DNA of 64,000 nucleotides from Neobacillus mesonae (GCF_001636315.1 NZ_KV440949.1:230703-294702), one strand, 5' to 3'; counted from the first letter of the stretch, positions 36,313-45,170 are shown. Notes: generated by a model from the sequence alone, not told the origin. Translations and numbers: made by a program.

Positions 36313-37173
36313 TTAAATAAAAGCTGGGGAATAAAAATACAAAATAATCAGAATGCAACCTATAAATGGAATGGAGCCAAGCACCAATGCAATCCCCTTA
36401 TTTTTCTTTGCCAGTTTAATCTGCGCTATGTACATTCCAATCCAGATTGCAATCGGACTGGCAAATACCAGCATCATCGGATGAAAGGTACCAATCATTA
36501 TGAGTCCACCCCAGATGAAAAATAATGAGCCTACAATAATGATAACGCCACTGATAATATTCATTCCATGAAGAATCTTCATTGATTTTTCATGGAAGCT
36601 ATAATCATAAATTGTTGTTCGATATACAAGAGCCATGCCTAATGCAATATTTAACCACAGCCAAATAGTCAATCCAGTGGAGGCAGGATGATTTAAGTAA
36701 GCAGTTAGTAACCAGCCGTAAAGCACCCCAAGAGTATGGAAAATCAGTAAACTATTTAACCATAGCTTTCTATTAATGTGAAAGCTATGATTTAGCGGGA
36801 AAAACAAAAGCATGGCACATGTACCCATCGAAAAACAGAGCCAGCCAATATGAGCATCCCCTTCAACAAAGAGACGCAATAAATACAGACTGATTGTAAA
36901 TAAAATCGAAGATATGGCTAATGCAAGCATTAATTCCTTCCGATACGGGAATATTGCCTGCTGCAGTTGAGTGCCAATTTCCCCCTCCTTACCGAATTGC
37001 TGAATGGCTTTTTCCTCGGCCATTTCTGGTGTCAATCCTTCTTCTGCTATAAAGGAATCTCGAGATAGCTGGAGGTGGATGAGCAGTTCCTCATAAAGAT
37101 CCTCTTTTTCTTTCTTAGAACATTCTGTATGCCGAACAATGTTTTCCGCATACTGTTCTAACTTCGACTTCAT
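36313..37173 (-). CDS. permease-prefix-domain membrane protein
   Basis: A 286-aa protein. The N-terminal helical part (about 1-75, LEQYAENIVRHTECSKKEKEDLYEELLIHL) is the permease prefix/anti-sigma-like domain common in Bacillus, often encoded behind a PadR regulator. It is followed by about six membrane helices. Start is set at ATG 37173, with GGAGGGG 6 bp upstream; the open frame runs on upstream to 37302, but those codons are a PadR remnant. Function is unknown. Confidence 0.7.
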   Translation of the reverse strand: MKSKLEQYAENIVRHTECSKKEKEDLYEELLIHLQLSRDSFIAEEGLTPEMAEEKAIQQFGKEGEIGTQLQQAIFPYRKELMLALAISSILFTISLYLLRLFVEGDAHIGWLCFSMGTCAMLLFFPLNHSFHINRKLWLNSLLIFHTLGVLYGWLLTAYLNHPASTGLTIWLWLNIALGMALVYRTTIYDYSFHEKSMKILHGMNIISGVIIIVGSLFFIWGGLIMIGTFHPMMLVFASPIAIWIGMYIAQIKLAKKNKGIALVLGSIPFIGCILIILYFYSPAFI

Positions 37174-37302
37174 ATTAACCCCTCCGAGCTTCTTTGGACT
37201 AAATTCTCGATTAGCTTCATCACTTAATCGCTTTAATAATTTGGTAATTTCATAACCATATAGATCCCTCTGTTTGATTAGCGACAAAAGTAAAAGATCT
37301 CG
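37174..37302 (-). pseudogene. remnant of a PadR-family regulator gene
   Basis: In frame with the next gene, the codons read RDLLLLSLIKQRDLYGYEI and continue TKLLKRLSDE. This is the N-terminal winged-helix start of PadR proteins (LLSLIKQRDLYGYEI is the family hallmark). An intact PadR has about 105-110 codons; here only about 25 remain, an initiation codon at the normal place is missing (TAA directly upstream at 37303-37305), and the sequence jumps to the junction with the following gene. An internal deletion is the simplest cause. Confidence 0.65.
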
Positions 37303-37320
37303 TTATACAAGAGTGTATAA
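37303..37320. promoter_or_regulatory. perfect dyad, possible orphan PadR operator
   Basis: TTATACA-AGAG-TGTATAA, a perfect 7+7 inverted repeat immediately upstream of the PadR remnant, in the position of the promoter of that unit. PadR proteins often autoregulate through similar dyads. Confidence 0.5.
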
Positions 37321-37378
37321 TAAATTTTTCCAAATGAAAATCATGTAGCATATTTTGTGACAAAAAGTCTGATATTTT

Positions 37379-37430
37379 TTGACAACTTTGTGAACAAAGT
37401 TTTGACAATTTTGTGAACAAAGTGAATAAT
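37379..37430 (+). promoter_or_regulatory. promoter with a duplicated 23-bp dyad element
   Basis: TTGACA (37402-37407), 17-bp spacer and AATAAT (37425-37430) form a good sigma-A promoter for the small membrane protein. The segment TTGACA plus spacer is duplicated in tandem (37379-37401 and 37402-37424). Each copy holds a dyad: ACTTTGT-GA-ACAAAGT (37385-37400, perfect) and ATTTTGT-GA-ACAAAGT (37408-37423). A further TTTTGTGA is at 37353. Confidence 0.6.
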
Positions 37431-37461
37431 AGTAGTATAAGGGTATTTGGGGGAGGTCATT

Positions 37462-37731
37462 ATGATGAATTCACGAATGAAAATTTTGAATGCAACAAAA
37501 TTAGCAGGGAGTATTACCTTACTTACTGGTATAATGATCTTTATATATGGAGTTGTAAGCGGTTTAAATTCGGTAATTGGTATTGGGATCGGTGCCATTG
37601 TAGGAGCAGTTATGTTCTTTCTCATGGGAATGTTCTTTATCGCTACTGAAGAGATGGTGGAAAACACTGATAAGGGAATGGAAATTGCACCGAATAAATA
37701 TCGGAATGGATTGTATTTAGTTAAAAGATAA
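37462..37731 (+). CDS. small membrane protein of unknown function
   Basis: An 89-aa protein with two hydrophobic helices (about 10-31 and 36-58), then a short acidic C-terminal tail (TEEMVENTDKGMEIAPNKY). I do not recognise a family. The start is ATG 37462 (or the adjacent ATG 37465) since GGGGGAGG lies 5-8 bp upstream. It has its own promoter with a duplicated dyad and ends at the bidirectional terminator shared with qoxD, so it is a single-gene unit. A 133-aa open frame on the opposite strand is a shadow. Confidence 0.65.
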   Translation: MMNSRMKILNATKLAGSITLLTGIMIFIYGVVSGLNSVIGIGIGAIVGAVMFFLMGMFFIATEEMVENTDKGMEIAPNKYRNGLYLVKR

Positions 37732-37749
37732 TAATCACACATACAAAAT

Positions 37750-37784
37750 GAAAAGAGAGCATCTTAACAGGATGCTCTCTTTCT
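37750..37784. terminator. bidirectional terminator between the small membrane protein and qoxD
   Basis: AAAGAGAGCATC (37752-37763) and GATGCTCTCTTT (37771-37782) with a 7-nt loop, flanked by A/T-rich runs, between convergent genes. Confidence 0.8.
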
Positions 37785-37787
37785 TCT

Positions 37788-38069
37788 TTACATATCCCAA
37801 AGGAAAATGAGTAATGTTCCGAAAACAGTAATTAACGCCATGGCAATCATAAAATATACTTTGCCGTAAATAATCCATTTATCTTTCGTTTCACCAGCAT
37901 GCATGAACACGACAAGCTGCAGCAGTGCTTGAACAAATGCAGTAATCAATAGTACTGCCATGCCCTGTGCAAACGACAAGTGAAGGAAATAAACAGTAAG
38001 GGCTGCTGCTGTCAGAACTAATGAAAACACAAAGCCCATTATTTGTTTACGCGGAAATAATTCGCTCAT
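37788..38069 (-). CDS. qoxD: cytochrome aa3 quinol oxidase subunit IV
   Basis: A 93-aa protein with three membrane helices, fitting subunit IV of the heme-copper quinol oxidase. Segment TAFVQALLQLVVFMHAGE is typical of CyoD/QoxD. It stabilises the complex and has no redox centre. Starts 1 bp after the qoxC stop, so it is translationally coupled. Last gene of qoxABCD. Confidence 0.92.
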   Translation of the reverse strand: MSELFPRKQIMGFVFSLVLTAAALTVYFLHLSFAQGMAVLLITAFVQALLQLVVFMHAGETKDKWIIYGKVYFMIAMALITVFGTLLIFLWDM

Positions 38070-38070
38070 C

Positions 38071-38667
38071 TTACATCATTCCTTTCAAGTAGATGAAGCT
38101 GAAGATAAAGATCCAAACTACATCTAAGAAATGCCAATATAATGAGAAGATAAATGATTTATTTGCTGTTTCGGGAGTTAAGCCGCGTTTTTTCACCTGC
38201 AGAAGAATAGCTGTTCCCCAGAACAATCCGAAGGTAACGTGCAGCCCATGTGTTCCCAATGTTGTCATAAGCATAGCGGTAAATGCGCTCGTTTGCAATG
38301 TAGCCCCTTCATGGATATACGTAATAAACTCATCAATTTCAAAGCCTAGGAAAACTAGACCAAGAAGAAGTGTAATCACAAAGAATGTCATCATCGCTTT
38401 TTTGCGGCCAATCCGCATAGCATGAACTCCAAGACCAATCGTAAAACTACTTGTTAATAAGACAAACGTTTCAATTAAGACAGGAGCAATTTCAAAAATT
38501 TCAGCGCCGCTTGGACCGCTGCCAGTTCTATGCTCTAACGTAAAATAAGAAGTAAAAAGTGTCGCAAACAGCATAATTTCAGCGGCAAGGAAAACCCAAA
38601 AGCCAAAAATATTCATTCCGTTTTGTTTTGTACTATATTCTAATGGCAGCGTGTGATCGACTTTCAT
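38071..38667 (-). CDS. qoxC: cytochrome aa3 quinol oxidase subunit III
   Basis: A 198-aa membrane protein with five helices, the standard form of QoxC/CyoC. The segments FGFWVFLAAEIMLFATLF, TMLGTHGLHVTFGLFW-like (here TTLGTHGLHV) and YWHFLDVVWIFIFSFIYL are conserved in subunit III. No cofactors. Its ATG overlaps the qoxB stop by 1 bp. Confidence 0.95.
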   Translation of the reverse strand: MKVDHTLPLEYSTKQNGMNIFGFWVFLAAEIMLFATLFTSYFTLEHRTGSGPSGAEIFEIAPVLIETFVLLTSSFTIGLGVHAMRIGRKKAMMTFFVITLLLGLVFLGFEIDEFITYIHEGATLQTSAFTAMLMTTLGTHGLHVTFGLFWGTAILLQVKKRGLTPETANKSFIFSLYWHFLDVVWIFIFSFIYLKGMM

Positions 38668-40613
38668 TAGTTAACACCCCGCAATTTCGTTTCAGTTTCT
38701 TCTATTTCCTTAACAGAAATATATCGACCATGATCGTTTTCAAATGAACGGTGTGCCATACATGCAAAGATTCCAATCAGTGAAATAATAGCTGGAATCC
38801 ACAGAGAGAAGATCATTGAGAATCCAAATACAAAGAAGATCGCGCTCATAATAAATGGAACTCCGCTGCTATTTGGCATATGGATTTTTTCCACTTTACC
38901 AGGGAACAGCTCGTGACCTTTTTTCTTAGCATCCCAGAATGCTTGACTTGAAGCTACATGCGGCTCAATTGCAAAGTTATATTCCGGTACAGGAGTATGT
39001 GTAGCCCATTCAAGTGAACGTGCATCCCATGGGTCCGCACCAATATTTCTTGGTGAATAACGTACACTGTAATAAACGTTATAAACGATTAAAGCAAAGC
39101 TGATGGCCATAACACCTGCGCCAACAAACGAAAGCATATTTAATGGTCCATAGCCAGTAGCTTCAGAATAGGTGTACATACGACGTGCCTGACCATCTAA
39201 ACCGGTAATGTACATTGGGAAAAACGCTAAGCAGAATCCGATGGATAGAAGCCAGAATGCCCATTTCCCGATTCTTTCATTTAACATAAAACCAAACATT
39301 TTTGGCCAATAATACGTAAGACCAGCAAGCATGGCAAATACTACACCAGGGATAATCGTATTATGGAAGTGCGCTACTAAGAACATTGTATTATGGTATT
39401 GGTAGTCAGCAGCCGACATCGCCAGCATGACCCCTGTCACCCCGCCAATAACAAAAAGCGGAATAAACCCTAGTGAATAAAGCATTGGAACGGTAAAACG
39501 AATCTTCCCTTTCCACAATGTAAATAACCAGTTAAATATCTTAACCCCTGTTGGTACAGCAATCATCATGGTTGTAATGGAGAAAAAGCTGTTTGCAAGT
39601 GCCCCTTGCCCCATTGTAAAGAAATGGTGCGCCCAAACCATACAAGATAATGCTGAGATAATAACCATGGAAGCAACCATTGATTTATAGCCGTAAAGAT
39701 TTCGGCCAGAAAATGTTGAAATAATTTCACTGTATAAACCAAACGCAGGTAAGATTAAAATATATACTTCAGGGTGTCCCCATACCCAGAACAGGTTGGC
39801 CCAAAGCATATCCATCCCGCCATTGGTTGTGGCGAAGAAGTGAGTTCCAAATAATCTGTCCATTGTTCCCATTGCAAGTGCTACTGTGATGACTGGGAAA
39901 ACCGTAACAATGATCAGGTTCGTAACTAAAACGGACCATGTAAACATTGGCATTTTCATTAATGTCATGCCAGGTGCTCTCATTTTAAAAATGGTTGTAA
40001 TCATGTTAATACCGGTCATCAGCGATCCAATACCGGATATTTGAATGGCCATCATATAATAGTTCGTCCCTACATGAGAACTAAAATCATTTCCAGCAAG
40101 CGGGAAATAGGAAGTCCATCCAGCATCAGGTGATCCGCCAATAACAAAGGAAATATTAAACAGCATCGCACCAAAGAAGAATAACCAAAAGCTTAATGCG
40201 TTTAACCTTGGGAATGCGACATCCCGAGCGCCAATTTGTAATGGAACAACATAGTTCATAAAGGCAAAGATGAATGGCATTGCCATGAACATGACCATGA
40301 TAACCCCGTGTGTTGAGAAAACTTCATTATAATGCTGTGGATCAAGCAATTTATTATCAGGTACAGCAAGCTGAGCACGCAGCATAATCGCGTCCACACC
40401 GCCGCGGAATAACATAATTAAGGCAGAAATTAAATACATAATCCCAATTCGTTTATGGTCAACCGTTGTTAACCACTCACGCCATAAATAGCCCCATTTT
40501 TTAAAATAGGTTAAGCCTGCAATAATGGCGACCACTGTAAGGCCAATTGCAACCATAGATGCATATATGGCAATACTAGGATTTGGTATGGCAAAACGTT
40601 CAAAGAACTCCAT
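38667..40613 (-). CDS. qoxB: cytochrome aa3 quinol oxidase subunit I
   Basis: A 648-aa heme-copper oxidase catalytic subunit that reduces oxygen to water with electrons from menaquinol and pumps protons. Conserved His ligands are in STHGVIMVF (low-spin heme), [12 protein letters not shown] (Cu-B, with the crosslinked His-Tyr pair), AHHFF (Cu-B pair) and [13 protein letters not shown] (heme ligands). About 14-15 helices. Start ATG follows AAGGAG. In the qoxABCD operon. Confidence 0.97.
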   Translation of the reverse strand: MEFFERFAIPNPSIAIYASMVAIGLTVVAIIAGLTYFKKWGYLWREWLTTVDHKRIGIMYLISALIMLFRGGVDAIMLRAQLAVPDNKLLDPQHYNEVFSTHGVIMVMFMAMPFIFAFMNYVVPLQIGARDVAFPRLNALSFWLFFFGAMLFNISFVIGGSPDAGWTSYFPLAGNDFSSHVGTNYYMMAIQISGIGSLMTGINMITTIFKMRAPGMTLMKMPMFTWSVLVTNLIIVTVFPVITVALAMGTMDRLFGTHFFATTNGGMDMLWANLFWVWGHPEVYILILPAFGLYSEIISTFSGRNLYGYKSMVASMVIISALSCMVWAHHFFTMGQGALANSFFSITTMMIAVPTGVKIFNWLFTLWKGKIRFTVPMLYSLGFIPLFVIGGVTGVMLAMSAADYQYHNTMFLVAHFHNTIIPGVVFAMLAGLTYYWPKMFGFMLNERIGKWAFWLLSIGFCLAFFPMYITGLDGQARRMYTYSEATGYGPLNMLSFVGAGVMAISFALIVYNVYYSVRYSPRNIGADPWDARSLEWATHTPVPEYNFAIEPHVASSQAFWDAKKKGHELFPGKVEKIHMPNSSGVPFIMSAIFFVFGFSMIFSLWIPAIISLIGIFACMAHRSFENDHGRYISVKEIEETETKLRGVN

Positions 40614-40689
40614 CCTTGATTAACTCCTTTCAAGAAATCTCTCTTTTTAACTATTCATCTATTAAACCGTTCAATATTTACTTATGATT

Positions 40690-41595
40690 TTATTGATTGG
40701 ACATATCCATGTTCATGTCCATTTGTGAATGATCGGTATGGCCATCTTTATTTTTAGGTGCTCCCATATGATGTTCCTCTGGAGGAGGATTAAAGCCTAA
40801 ATGAGTACCAGTGAAAGTCATTTGTCCAAGATGCCCTGGTTTTAATAACTCGTCAAATTTTTTCTCGGTTAAAGGTTTTGCCGTTTTCTTAACGTCCTTA
40901 ACCCATTTATCAAAATCCTTTTCAGACATTGCCGTAACATTGAACATATTTTCAGCAAATCCTTTACCGCTGAAGTTGGCGTTTCGGCCCATCATTTCAC
41001 CAGGTTCATCTGCTGCCAAGTGTAATGTCGTGATCATATCAGACATTGCATATTTTTGTCCGCCCAGCTGCGGAATCCAGAAGCTTGTAATCGGTCCATA
41101 TGAATAAAGCTTAAATTCGATTGGACGGTCTGTCGGAATATACAAATAGTTAACCGTCTCAATATTTTGCTCCGGATAACTAAAGTGCCATTTCCAGTCA
41201 GAAGATGAAGCATATATTACTAAAGGTTCTTTATCCGCATATGCTTGCGGCTTAGCTTCCACAATGTAGTTACTTTGTACAGATACAATTGAAAAGTAAG
41301 TGACAATGACAATTGGAATCCCGACACAGATCAACTCAACCCATTTATTACCTTCAATGTGAGGTGGTTCATAGTCCGGACTTGCCTTAGAAGCACGATA
41401 CTTAATCAACACATAAATTAAAATCGCAAAAACAACAATTACAATAAATGACATGATCCCGATCGATAACAGGATATCATGGGCTTGCCTTTCTGCTTGC
41501 GGCCCTTTAGGATCGAGAACCATCAGCGGTTCACATCCGGTAAGCACCGTGGCAATAGTGAAAACAAGCATTAATAAAGCCGATTTTACTTTCAT
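40690..41595 (-). CDS. qoxA: cytochrome aa3 quinol oxidase subunit II (lipoprotein)
   Basis: A 301-aa lipoprotein with lipobox LTGC (Cys21), two membrane helices (about 42-66 and 85-105) and an extracytoplasmic cupredoxin-like domain. As in other quinol oxidases the Cu-A Cys/His ligands are absent, which separates it from cytochrome c oxidase subunit II. The C-terminal tail is His/Met-rich (HHMGAPKNKDGHTDHSQMDM), which may touch copper. First gene of the operon, preceded by an FNR-type box. Confidence 0.95.
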   Translation of the reverse strand: MKVKSALLMLVFTIATVLTGCEPLMVLDPKGPQAERQAHDILLSIGIMSFIVIVVFAILIYVLIKYRASKASPDYEPPHIEGNKWVELICVGIPIVIVTYFSIVSVQSNYIVEAKPQAYADKEPLVIYASSSDWKWHFSYPEQNIETVNYLYIPTDRPIEFKLYSYGPITSFWIPQLGGQKYAMSDMITTLHLAADEPGEMMGRNANFSGKGFAENMFNVTAMSEKDFDKWVKDVKKTAKPLTEKKFDELLKPGHLGQMTFTGTHLGFNPPPEEHHMGAPKNKDGHTDHSQMDMNMDMSNQ

Positions 41596-41650
41596 GCTAG
41601 TACCCCTTTCTTTTATTTTAACACTTCATATTAAAAATATTTTTTGAGTA

Positions 41651-41666
41651 TGTGATTTATATCACA
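41651..41666. promoter_or_regulatory. perfect FNR/CRP-type box upstream of qoxA
   Basis: TGTGATTTATATCACA fits TGTGA-N6-TCACA exactly. It lies about 56 bp upstream of the qoxA ATG, a position suited to repression, so the aerobic oxidase may be turned down when oxygen is scarce. Which Fnr-family protein binds is unknown. Confidence 0.6.
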
Positions 41667-41858
41667 TCTTTATTTTCTATCTTAATACCGTTCACAATTA
41701 AAGGACACCCATTCAGGAGATATGTCACTAAATGTTCAAAAAGAATTCGACATTTGAAAAAAGGGATGCTATTCACTGGCATTTTATTTAAAAAAGGATT
41801 ATTATAAATAATTTGTTTCCCACAATCAGCTTCGAAATATTTTTGTACAAAAATAAAA

Positions 41859-41882
41859 TAAAAAAAGCGAAGAATCGTTCGC
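41859..41882 (-). terminator. orphan terminator on the minus strand
   Basis: GCGAA-CGATTC-TTCGC hairpin (41882-41867) followed by seven T residues on the minus strand. No intact gene ends here, so it marks either a small RNA or a decayed gene. Confidence 0.6.
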
Positions 41883-41903
41883 GCCCCGCTATTAAGCCAT
41901 TAT

Positions 41904-42065
41904 TCAATCGAATTGTAATTTATAATCATCTATTTTGATCATTTTTAACTTTCTTGAAAAAATAAAAACAAGTCCAAGATTTAAGACAAATCGAAGAATT
42001 AGAACAAACTGAACCTTTATCGGATAATTCCCCAGGTAACCAATATATTCTTGAGACTGAAATTT
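41904..42065 (-). pseudogene. possible C-terminal remnant of a small membrane protein gene
   Basis: A 53-codon open frame ending TGA at 41904-41906, about 20 bp before a terminator. It reads FQSQEYIGYLGNYPIKV, then a hydrophobic stretch (QFVLILRFVLNLGLVFIF) and a basic end (SRKLK). There is no ATG/GTG/TTG at the front, though an AAAAGGAG sits about 8 bp ahead of its first codons. Probably a 5'-truncated gene or a chance frame. Family not recognised. Confidence 0.25.
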
Positions 42066-42148
42066 TTAAAACTCCTTTTAAAACTTCCTTACTATTTTTC
42101 ACTTTTTATATTATTCTAAAAATATAACTGATTTGGGGGAGTGACGGA

Positions 42149-42457
42149 ATGAATACGATATTTATCGCGGGTCATGCGAAGCTGCCAACTGGTATGGCTG
42201 CTAGAAGTGTTTATGAAACATTGACGATCACTGCGGAAATTGATAAACAATATGGGGTCATAGTAGATGCCTCCTGTACGCTCGCTACTGAGCACGGCCG
42301 TGATTATATCAATAGGCTGTTAAAAGGACATAGTTTGCGGAACGGTATTGATGCACCGCTAGATGAATTAAAAACGGGATATTTAGGAAAAGCCAATCAT
42401 GCCCTGATTGCGGCATTAAAAGATTTATTTAAGCAATATGAATCACTTAACCAATAA
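42149..42457 (+). CDS. DUF3870 domain protein
   Basis: A 102-aa protein matching the DUF3870 family in its whole length: FIAGHAKLPTGMAARSVYE, IVDASCTLATEHGRDYI, and GYLGKANHALIAALKDLF. Family role is unknown. The conserved Cys and Thr in DASCTLAT look like a binding or catalytic site, but this is speculation. ATG with GGGGGAG upstream. It converges on the aminotransferase gene through a shared terminator and is alone on its strand. Confidence 0.8.
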   Translation: MNTIFIAGHAKLPTGMAARSVYETLTITAEIDKQYGVIVDASCTLATEHGRDYINRLLKGHSLRNGIDAPLDELKTGYLGKANHALIAALKDLFKQYESLNQ

Positions 42458-42460
42458 AGG

Positions 42461-42497
42461 AGAAAGGCCCCTTTCACTTGAAAAAAGGGGCCTTTCT
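42461..42497. terminator. bidirectional terminator between DUF3870 and the aminotransferase
   Basis: AGAAAGGCCCCTTT and AAAGGGGCCTTTCT arms form a strong hairpin, A/T-flanked, between convergent genes. Confidence 0.85.
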
Positions 42498-42509
42498 ATT
42501 AATAGCAAA

Positions 42510-43841
42510 TTATAAACTGTTTTGAATTGCTAATAATGATTCTCGAAGGATAGAAAGGAGCTCATCTATTTCCTGCTTATTTATGACAAGCGGCGGCGAA
42601 AAGACAACGGTGTCCATGCCCTCAAATCCTACTGTTCTAACAATCAGCCCCCGTTTGGCACATTCAGCGCTCACCTTTGGAGATATAAGCGTCGGGAATC
42701 GTTTGTTCGTAACCGGGTCCATGATTTCGACCGCGCCAATTAATCCAAGCGCACGGATCTCACTAACGATGTCTACCTCTTCTTGTATTTTTTTGAATCC
42801 CTTTAACAGCTCTTCCCCCATTAAACGTGAATTCTCTACTAAATTTTCTTTTTCAATGATTTCAAGATTTTTCAAAGCAACCGCACATGCCGTAGCATGG
42901 CCGCTGTACGTATAGCCGTGAAGCAGAACTCCGTCCGATAAGGAAACGAGATCTTTATGAATCCTCTCGGTCATAACCACTGCACCCAGCTGGATATATC
43001 CACTCGTAATTCCTTTAGCCAGCAGCATCACGTCCGGGACGACATTGTAATGCTCGCAGGCGAATAATTTACCTGTCCGCCCAAAGCCGGTTATGACTTC
43101 ATCCGCGATGAATAAAATATTATGCTCATCACAAATCTTTCTTACCTCTTGGAAATATCCATCAGGGGCAATGTTTACCCCGCCGGCCCCTTGAACTGGT
43201 TCTGAAATAAAGGCAGCGATCGTATCAGCACCTTCCTTAGCAATACACTCTCTTATTGCATCTGTTGAAAAAGTATCAACATGAAGGAAATCAGGTGCTA
43301 ACGAAGATGTCATTTCATGGAAAGGCGAAATACCGGTCGCACTTGTCGCTCCGATGTTGACCCCGTGGTATCCTTTTTTCCGTGAAATAATTTTCGTTTT
43401 TTGCGGGAAACCTTTCAATTTCCAGTAATATCTTACCAGCTTGTAGGCAGTATCATTGGATTCGGAACCGCCGGATGTAAAAAACACAGCGTTCAAATCC
43501 CCTGGAGTAATTTCCGCCAGCTTTGCGGCCAGACGAATAGCCGGTTCGTTGCTAAAGGAAGAGAAGGAGTTGCTAAATGCCAGCTTTTCCATCTGCTCAC
43601 GGGCAGCCTCCGCCAATTCCTTTCTGCCGTAGCCGACATTCACATTCCATAATGACGACATGCCTTCGAGAACTTTTTTACCGGTAATATCCGTGAGATA
43701 AACTCCTTTTCCCTCGGTAAAAATAAATGGAGCACCTGATTCCTGCTGCTGCTTCAAAGAAGAGGTGGGATGGATAAAATGCTTCTTATCCAAATCAACT
43801 AAAGTGTCTTTTAGAGTACTCTGTACTTGGTTTTGACGCAT
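42510..43841 (-). CDS. class III aminotransferase (omega-amino acid type)
   Basis: A 443-aa PLP enzyme. PLP-binding Lys276 is in LLAKGITSGYIQLGA and the PLP ring Asp in LFIADEVITGFGRTGKLF. Related to the Tpa in this window but clearly separate in sequence. Typical partners of such enzymes are beta-alanine, 4-aminobutyrate, 5-aminovalerate or diamines with pyruvate or 2-oxoglutarate. Lying beside a CoA transferase and an acyl-CoA dehydrogenase, it may feed a dicarboxylate or short acid into CoA-dependent degradation (inference). ATG with GAAGGAG upstream. Confidence 0.85.
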   Translation of the reverse strand: MRQNQVQSTLKDTLVDLDKKHFIHPTSSLKQQQESGAPFIFTEGKGVYLTDITGKKVLEGMSSLWNVNVGYGRKELAEAAREQMEKLAFSNSFSSFSNEPAIRLAAKLAEITPGDLNAVFFTSGGSESNDTAYKLVRYYWKLKGFPQKTKIISRKKGYHGVNIGATSATGISPFHEMTSSLAPDFLHVDTFSTDAIRECIAKEGADTIAAFISEPVQGAGGVNIAPDGYFQEVRKICDEHNILFIADEVITGFGRTGKLFACEHYNVVPDVMLLAKGITSGYIQLGAVVMTERIHKDLVSLSDGVLLHGYTYSGHATACAVALKNLEIIEKENLVENSRLMGEELLKGFKKIQEEVDIVSEIRALGLIGAVEIMDPVTNKRFPTLISPKVSAECAKRGLIVRTVGFEGMDTVVFSPPLVINKQEIDELLSILRESLLAIQNSL

Positions 43842-43875
43842 ACTGACTCTCCTTCGCTTGAAAATCTATTTGTTT

Positions 43876-43904
43876 GGACTTCCCTCGACATTCAAGAGAA
43901 GTCC
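43876..43904. promoter_or_regulatory. hairpin in the gap before the aminotransferase gene
   Basis: GGACTTC and GAAGTCC arms, with further pairing inside (CTCG.. and ..CAAGAG). It lies between the acyl-CoA dehydrogenase and aminotransferase genes on the same strand; no T-run follows, so it is more likely an RNA-processing or stability element than a terminator. Confidence 0.35.
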
Positions 43905-43938
43905 ATCACTTCTATTCTATGAGTCCTCGATGAATCAT

Positions 43939-45150
43939 TTAACTATTTTTCACAGCTTCTTTTTCATATGGCCATGCCGGGAGCATTTTGTTTAATGGTT
44001 TATCTTCACGATAGCCAAGGACATATTCTGCCTGCATAATGGTATGAATCTCTCTTGTTCCTTCATAAATAACTGGGGCCTTTGAATTTCTTAAGAAGCG
44101 CTCCACCGGGTATTCGCTTGAATATCCATATGCTCCATGTATCTGAACGGCATCATCGGCTGCTTTATTGGCAAAATCACATGCCTGCCATTTTGCAAGG
44201 GACGTTTCTCTTGTATTGCGTACACCTTTGTTTTTTAATTCCCCGACACGATAGACTAAGAGTCGGCTCATCTGCAATCCGGCCTCCATGTTGGCAATCA
44301 TTTGTTGCACAAGCTGATGTCTGCCAATTTCTTTGCCAAAGGTTTTCCGTTCATGACAGTACTTTACGCTTTCCTCTAAGCTTGCCATGATTAGCCCCAC
44401 TGCCCCTGCCGCAACCGTAAACCGGCCGTTATCAAGTGCGGCCATGGCGATTTTGAATCCTTCCCCTTCTTGACCAAGTAAATTCTCCTTTGGAACCCTT
44501 AGTTGATCAAAGAACAATTCTCCTGTATTTCCAGAGCGAATGCCAAGCTTCCCTTTAATTGCTTTCGATGAAAAACCAGGCATCGTGCGCTCGACTATAA
44601 AGGCAGAAATCCCGTGATGCTTTTTTGATTTGTCCGTATAGGCAAACACGATAAAATGATCAGCCACATCACAAAGGGAGATCCATGTTTTCGAGCCATT
44701 TAAAATGTAATCATCCCCATCCCGAACTGCAGTTGTCTGCAGGGAAGCCACGTCAGAACCTGCTCCAGGCTCCGTCAACCCAAAGGCAGCTATTTTTTCA
44801 CCCTTTGCCTGTGGTACAAGGTATTTTTGCTTCTGCTCTTCTGTTCCCCATTGCAATAATGTCAGGCTGTTTAAACCTATATGGACCGATACCGCCGTCC
44901 GGAAGGCTGTATCTCCTCGTTCCAGCTCCTCGCAGACTATTGCCAGCGAGTTATAATCCATTCCGCTGCCGCCATATTCTTCTGGGATACATACACCCAT
45001 AAGATCAAGCTCTCGTAAACGTTTCCAAATTACCGGATCAAATGCCCCCTGTTCCTCCCACTCCTGCATATATGGAATAATTTCCTTATCAACGAAACTT
45101 CTAACCATCTTTCTTAACATCACTTGTTCTTCAGAAAAATCAAAGTTCAT
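43939..45150 (-). CDS. acyl-CoA dehydrogenase
   Basis: A 403-aa FAD-dependent acyl-CoA dehydrogenase: N-terminal helical domain, central beta domain (GLTEPGAGSDVASL, about 125-140) and C-terminal helical domain with the catalytic base Glu363 in IYEGTREIH. The pairing with a CaiB-type CoA transferase is often seen for glutarate or similar acids, and the IYEGTREIH end resembles glutaryl-CoA dehydrogenase-like members, but substrate is not decidable. It follows the CoA transferase by 20 bp and starts ATG with GGAGG. Confidence 0.9.
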   Translation of the reverse strand: MNFDFSEEQVMLRKMVRSFVDKEIIPYMQEWEEQGAFDPVIWKRLRELDLMGVCIPEEYGGSGMDYNSLAIVCEELERGDTAFRTAVSVHIGLNSLTLLQWGTEEQKQKYLVPQAKGEKIAAFGLTEPGAGSDVASLQTTAVRDGDDYILNGSKTWISLCDVADHFIVFAYTDKSKKHHGISAFIVERTMPGFSSKAIKGKLGIRSGNTGELFFDQLRVPKENLLGQEGEGFKIAMAALDNGRFTVAAGAVGLIMASLEESVKYCHERKTFGKEIGRHQLVQQMIANMEAGLQMSRLLVYRVGELKNKGVRNTRETSLAKWQACDFANKAADDAVQIHGAYGYSSEYPVERFLRNSKAPVIYEGTREIHTIMQAEYVLGYREDKPLNKMLPAWPYEKEAVKNS

Positions 45151-45170
45151 AACTTTTGCCTCCTAGTAAT

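Larger units (their letters stand above)
41667..42148. other. 482-bp intergenic region with orphan terminator and open-frame remnant
   Basis: Between divergent qoxA and the DUF3870 gene. Apart from AT-rich sequence it holds a minus-strand terminator at 41859-41882 and, just upstream of it, an open minus-strand frame (41904-42065) that lacks a normal start codon. See those entries. No tRNA or other RNA was recognised. Confidence 0.5.

Noticed and set aside
37341..37742. 133-aa minus-strand open frame
   Set aside because: It covers the well-supported plus-strand gene with promoter and GGGGGAGG site, runs through the promoter dyads and has no ribosome site or family resemblance.
42510..43841. 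second taurine-pyruvate aminotransferase
   Set aside because: Same class III fold, but sequence differs and it lacks any link to xsc/ald or the 17-bp dyad; kept as general omega-aminotransferase.
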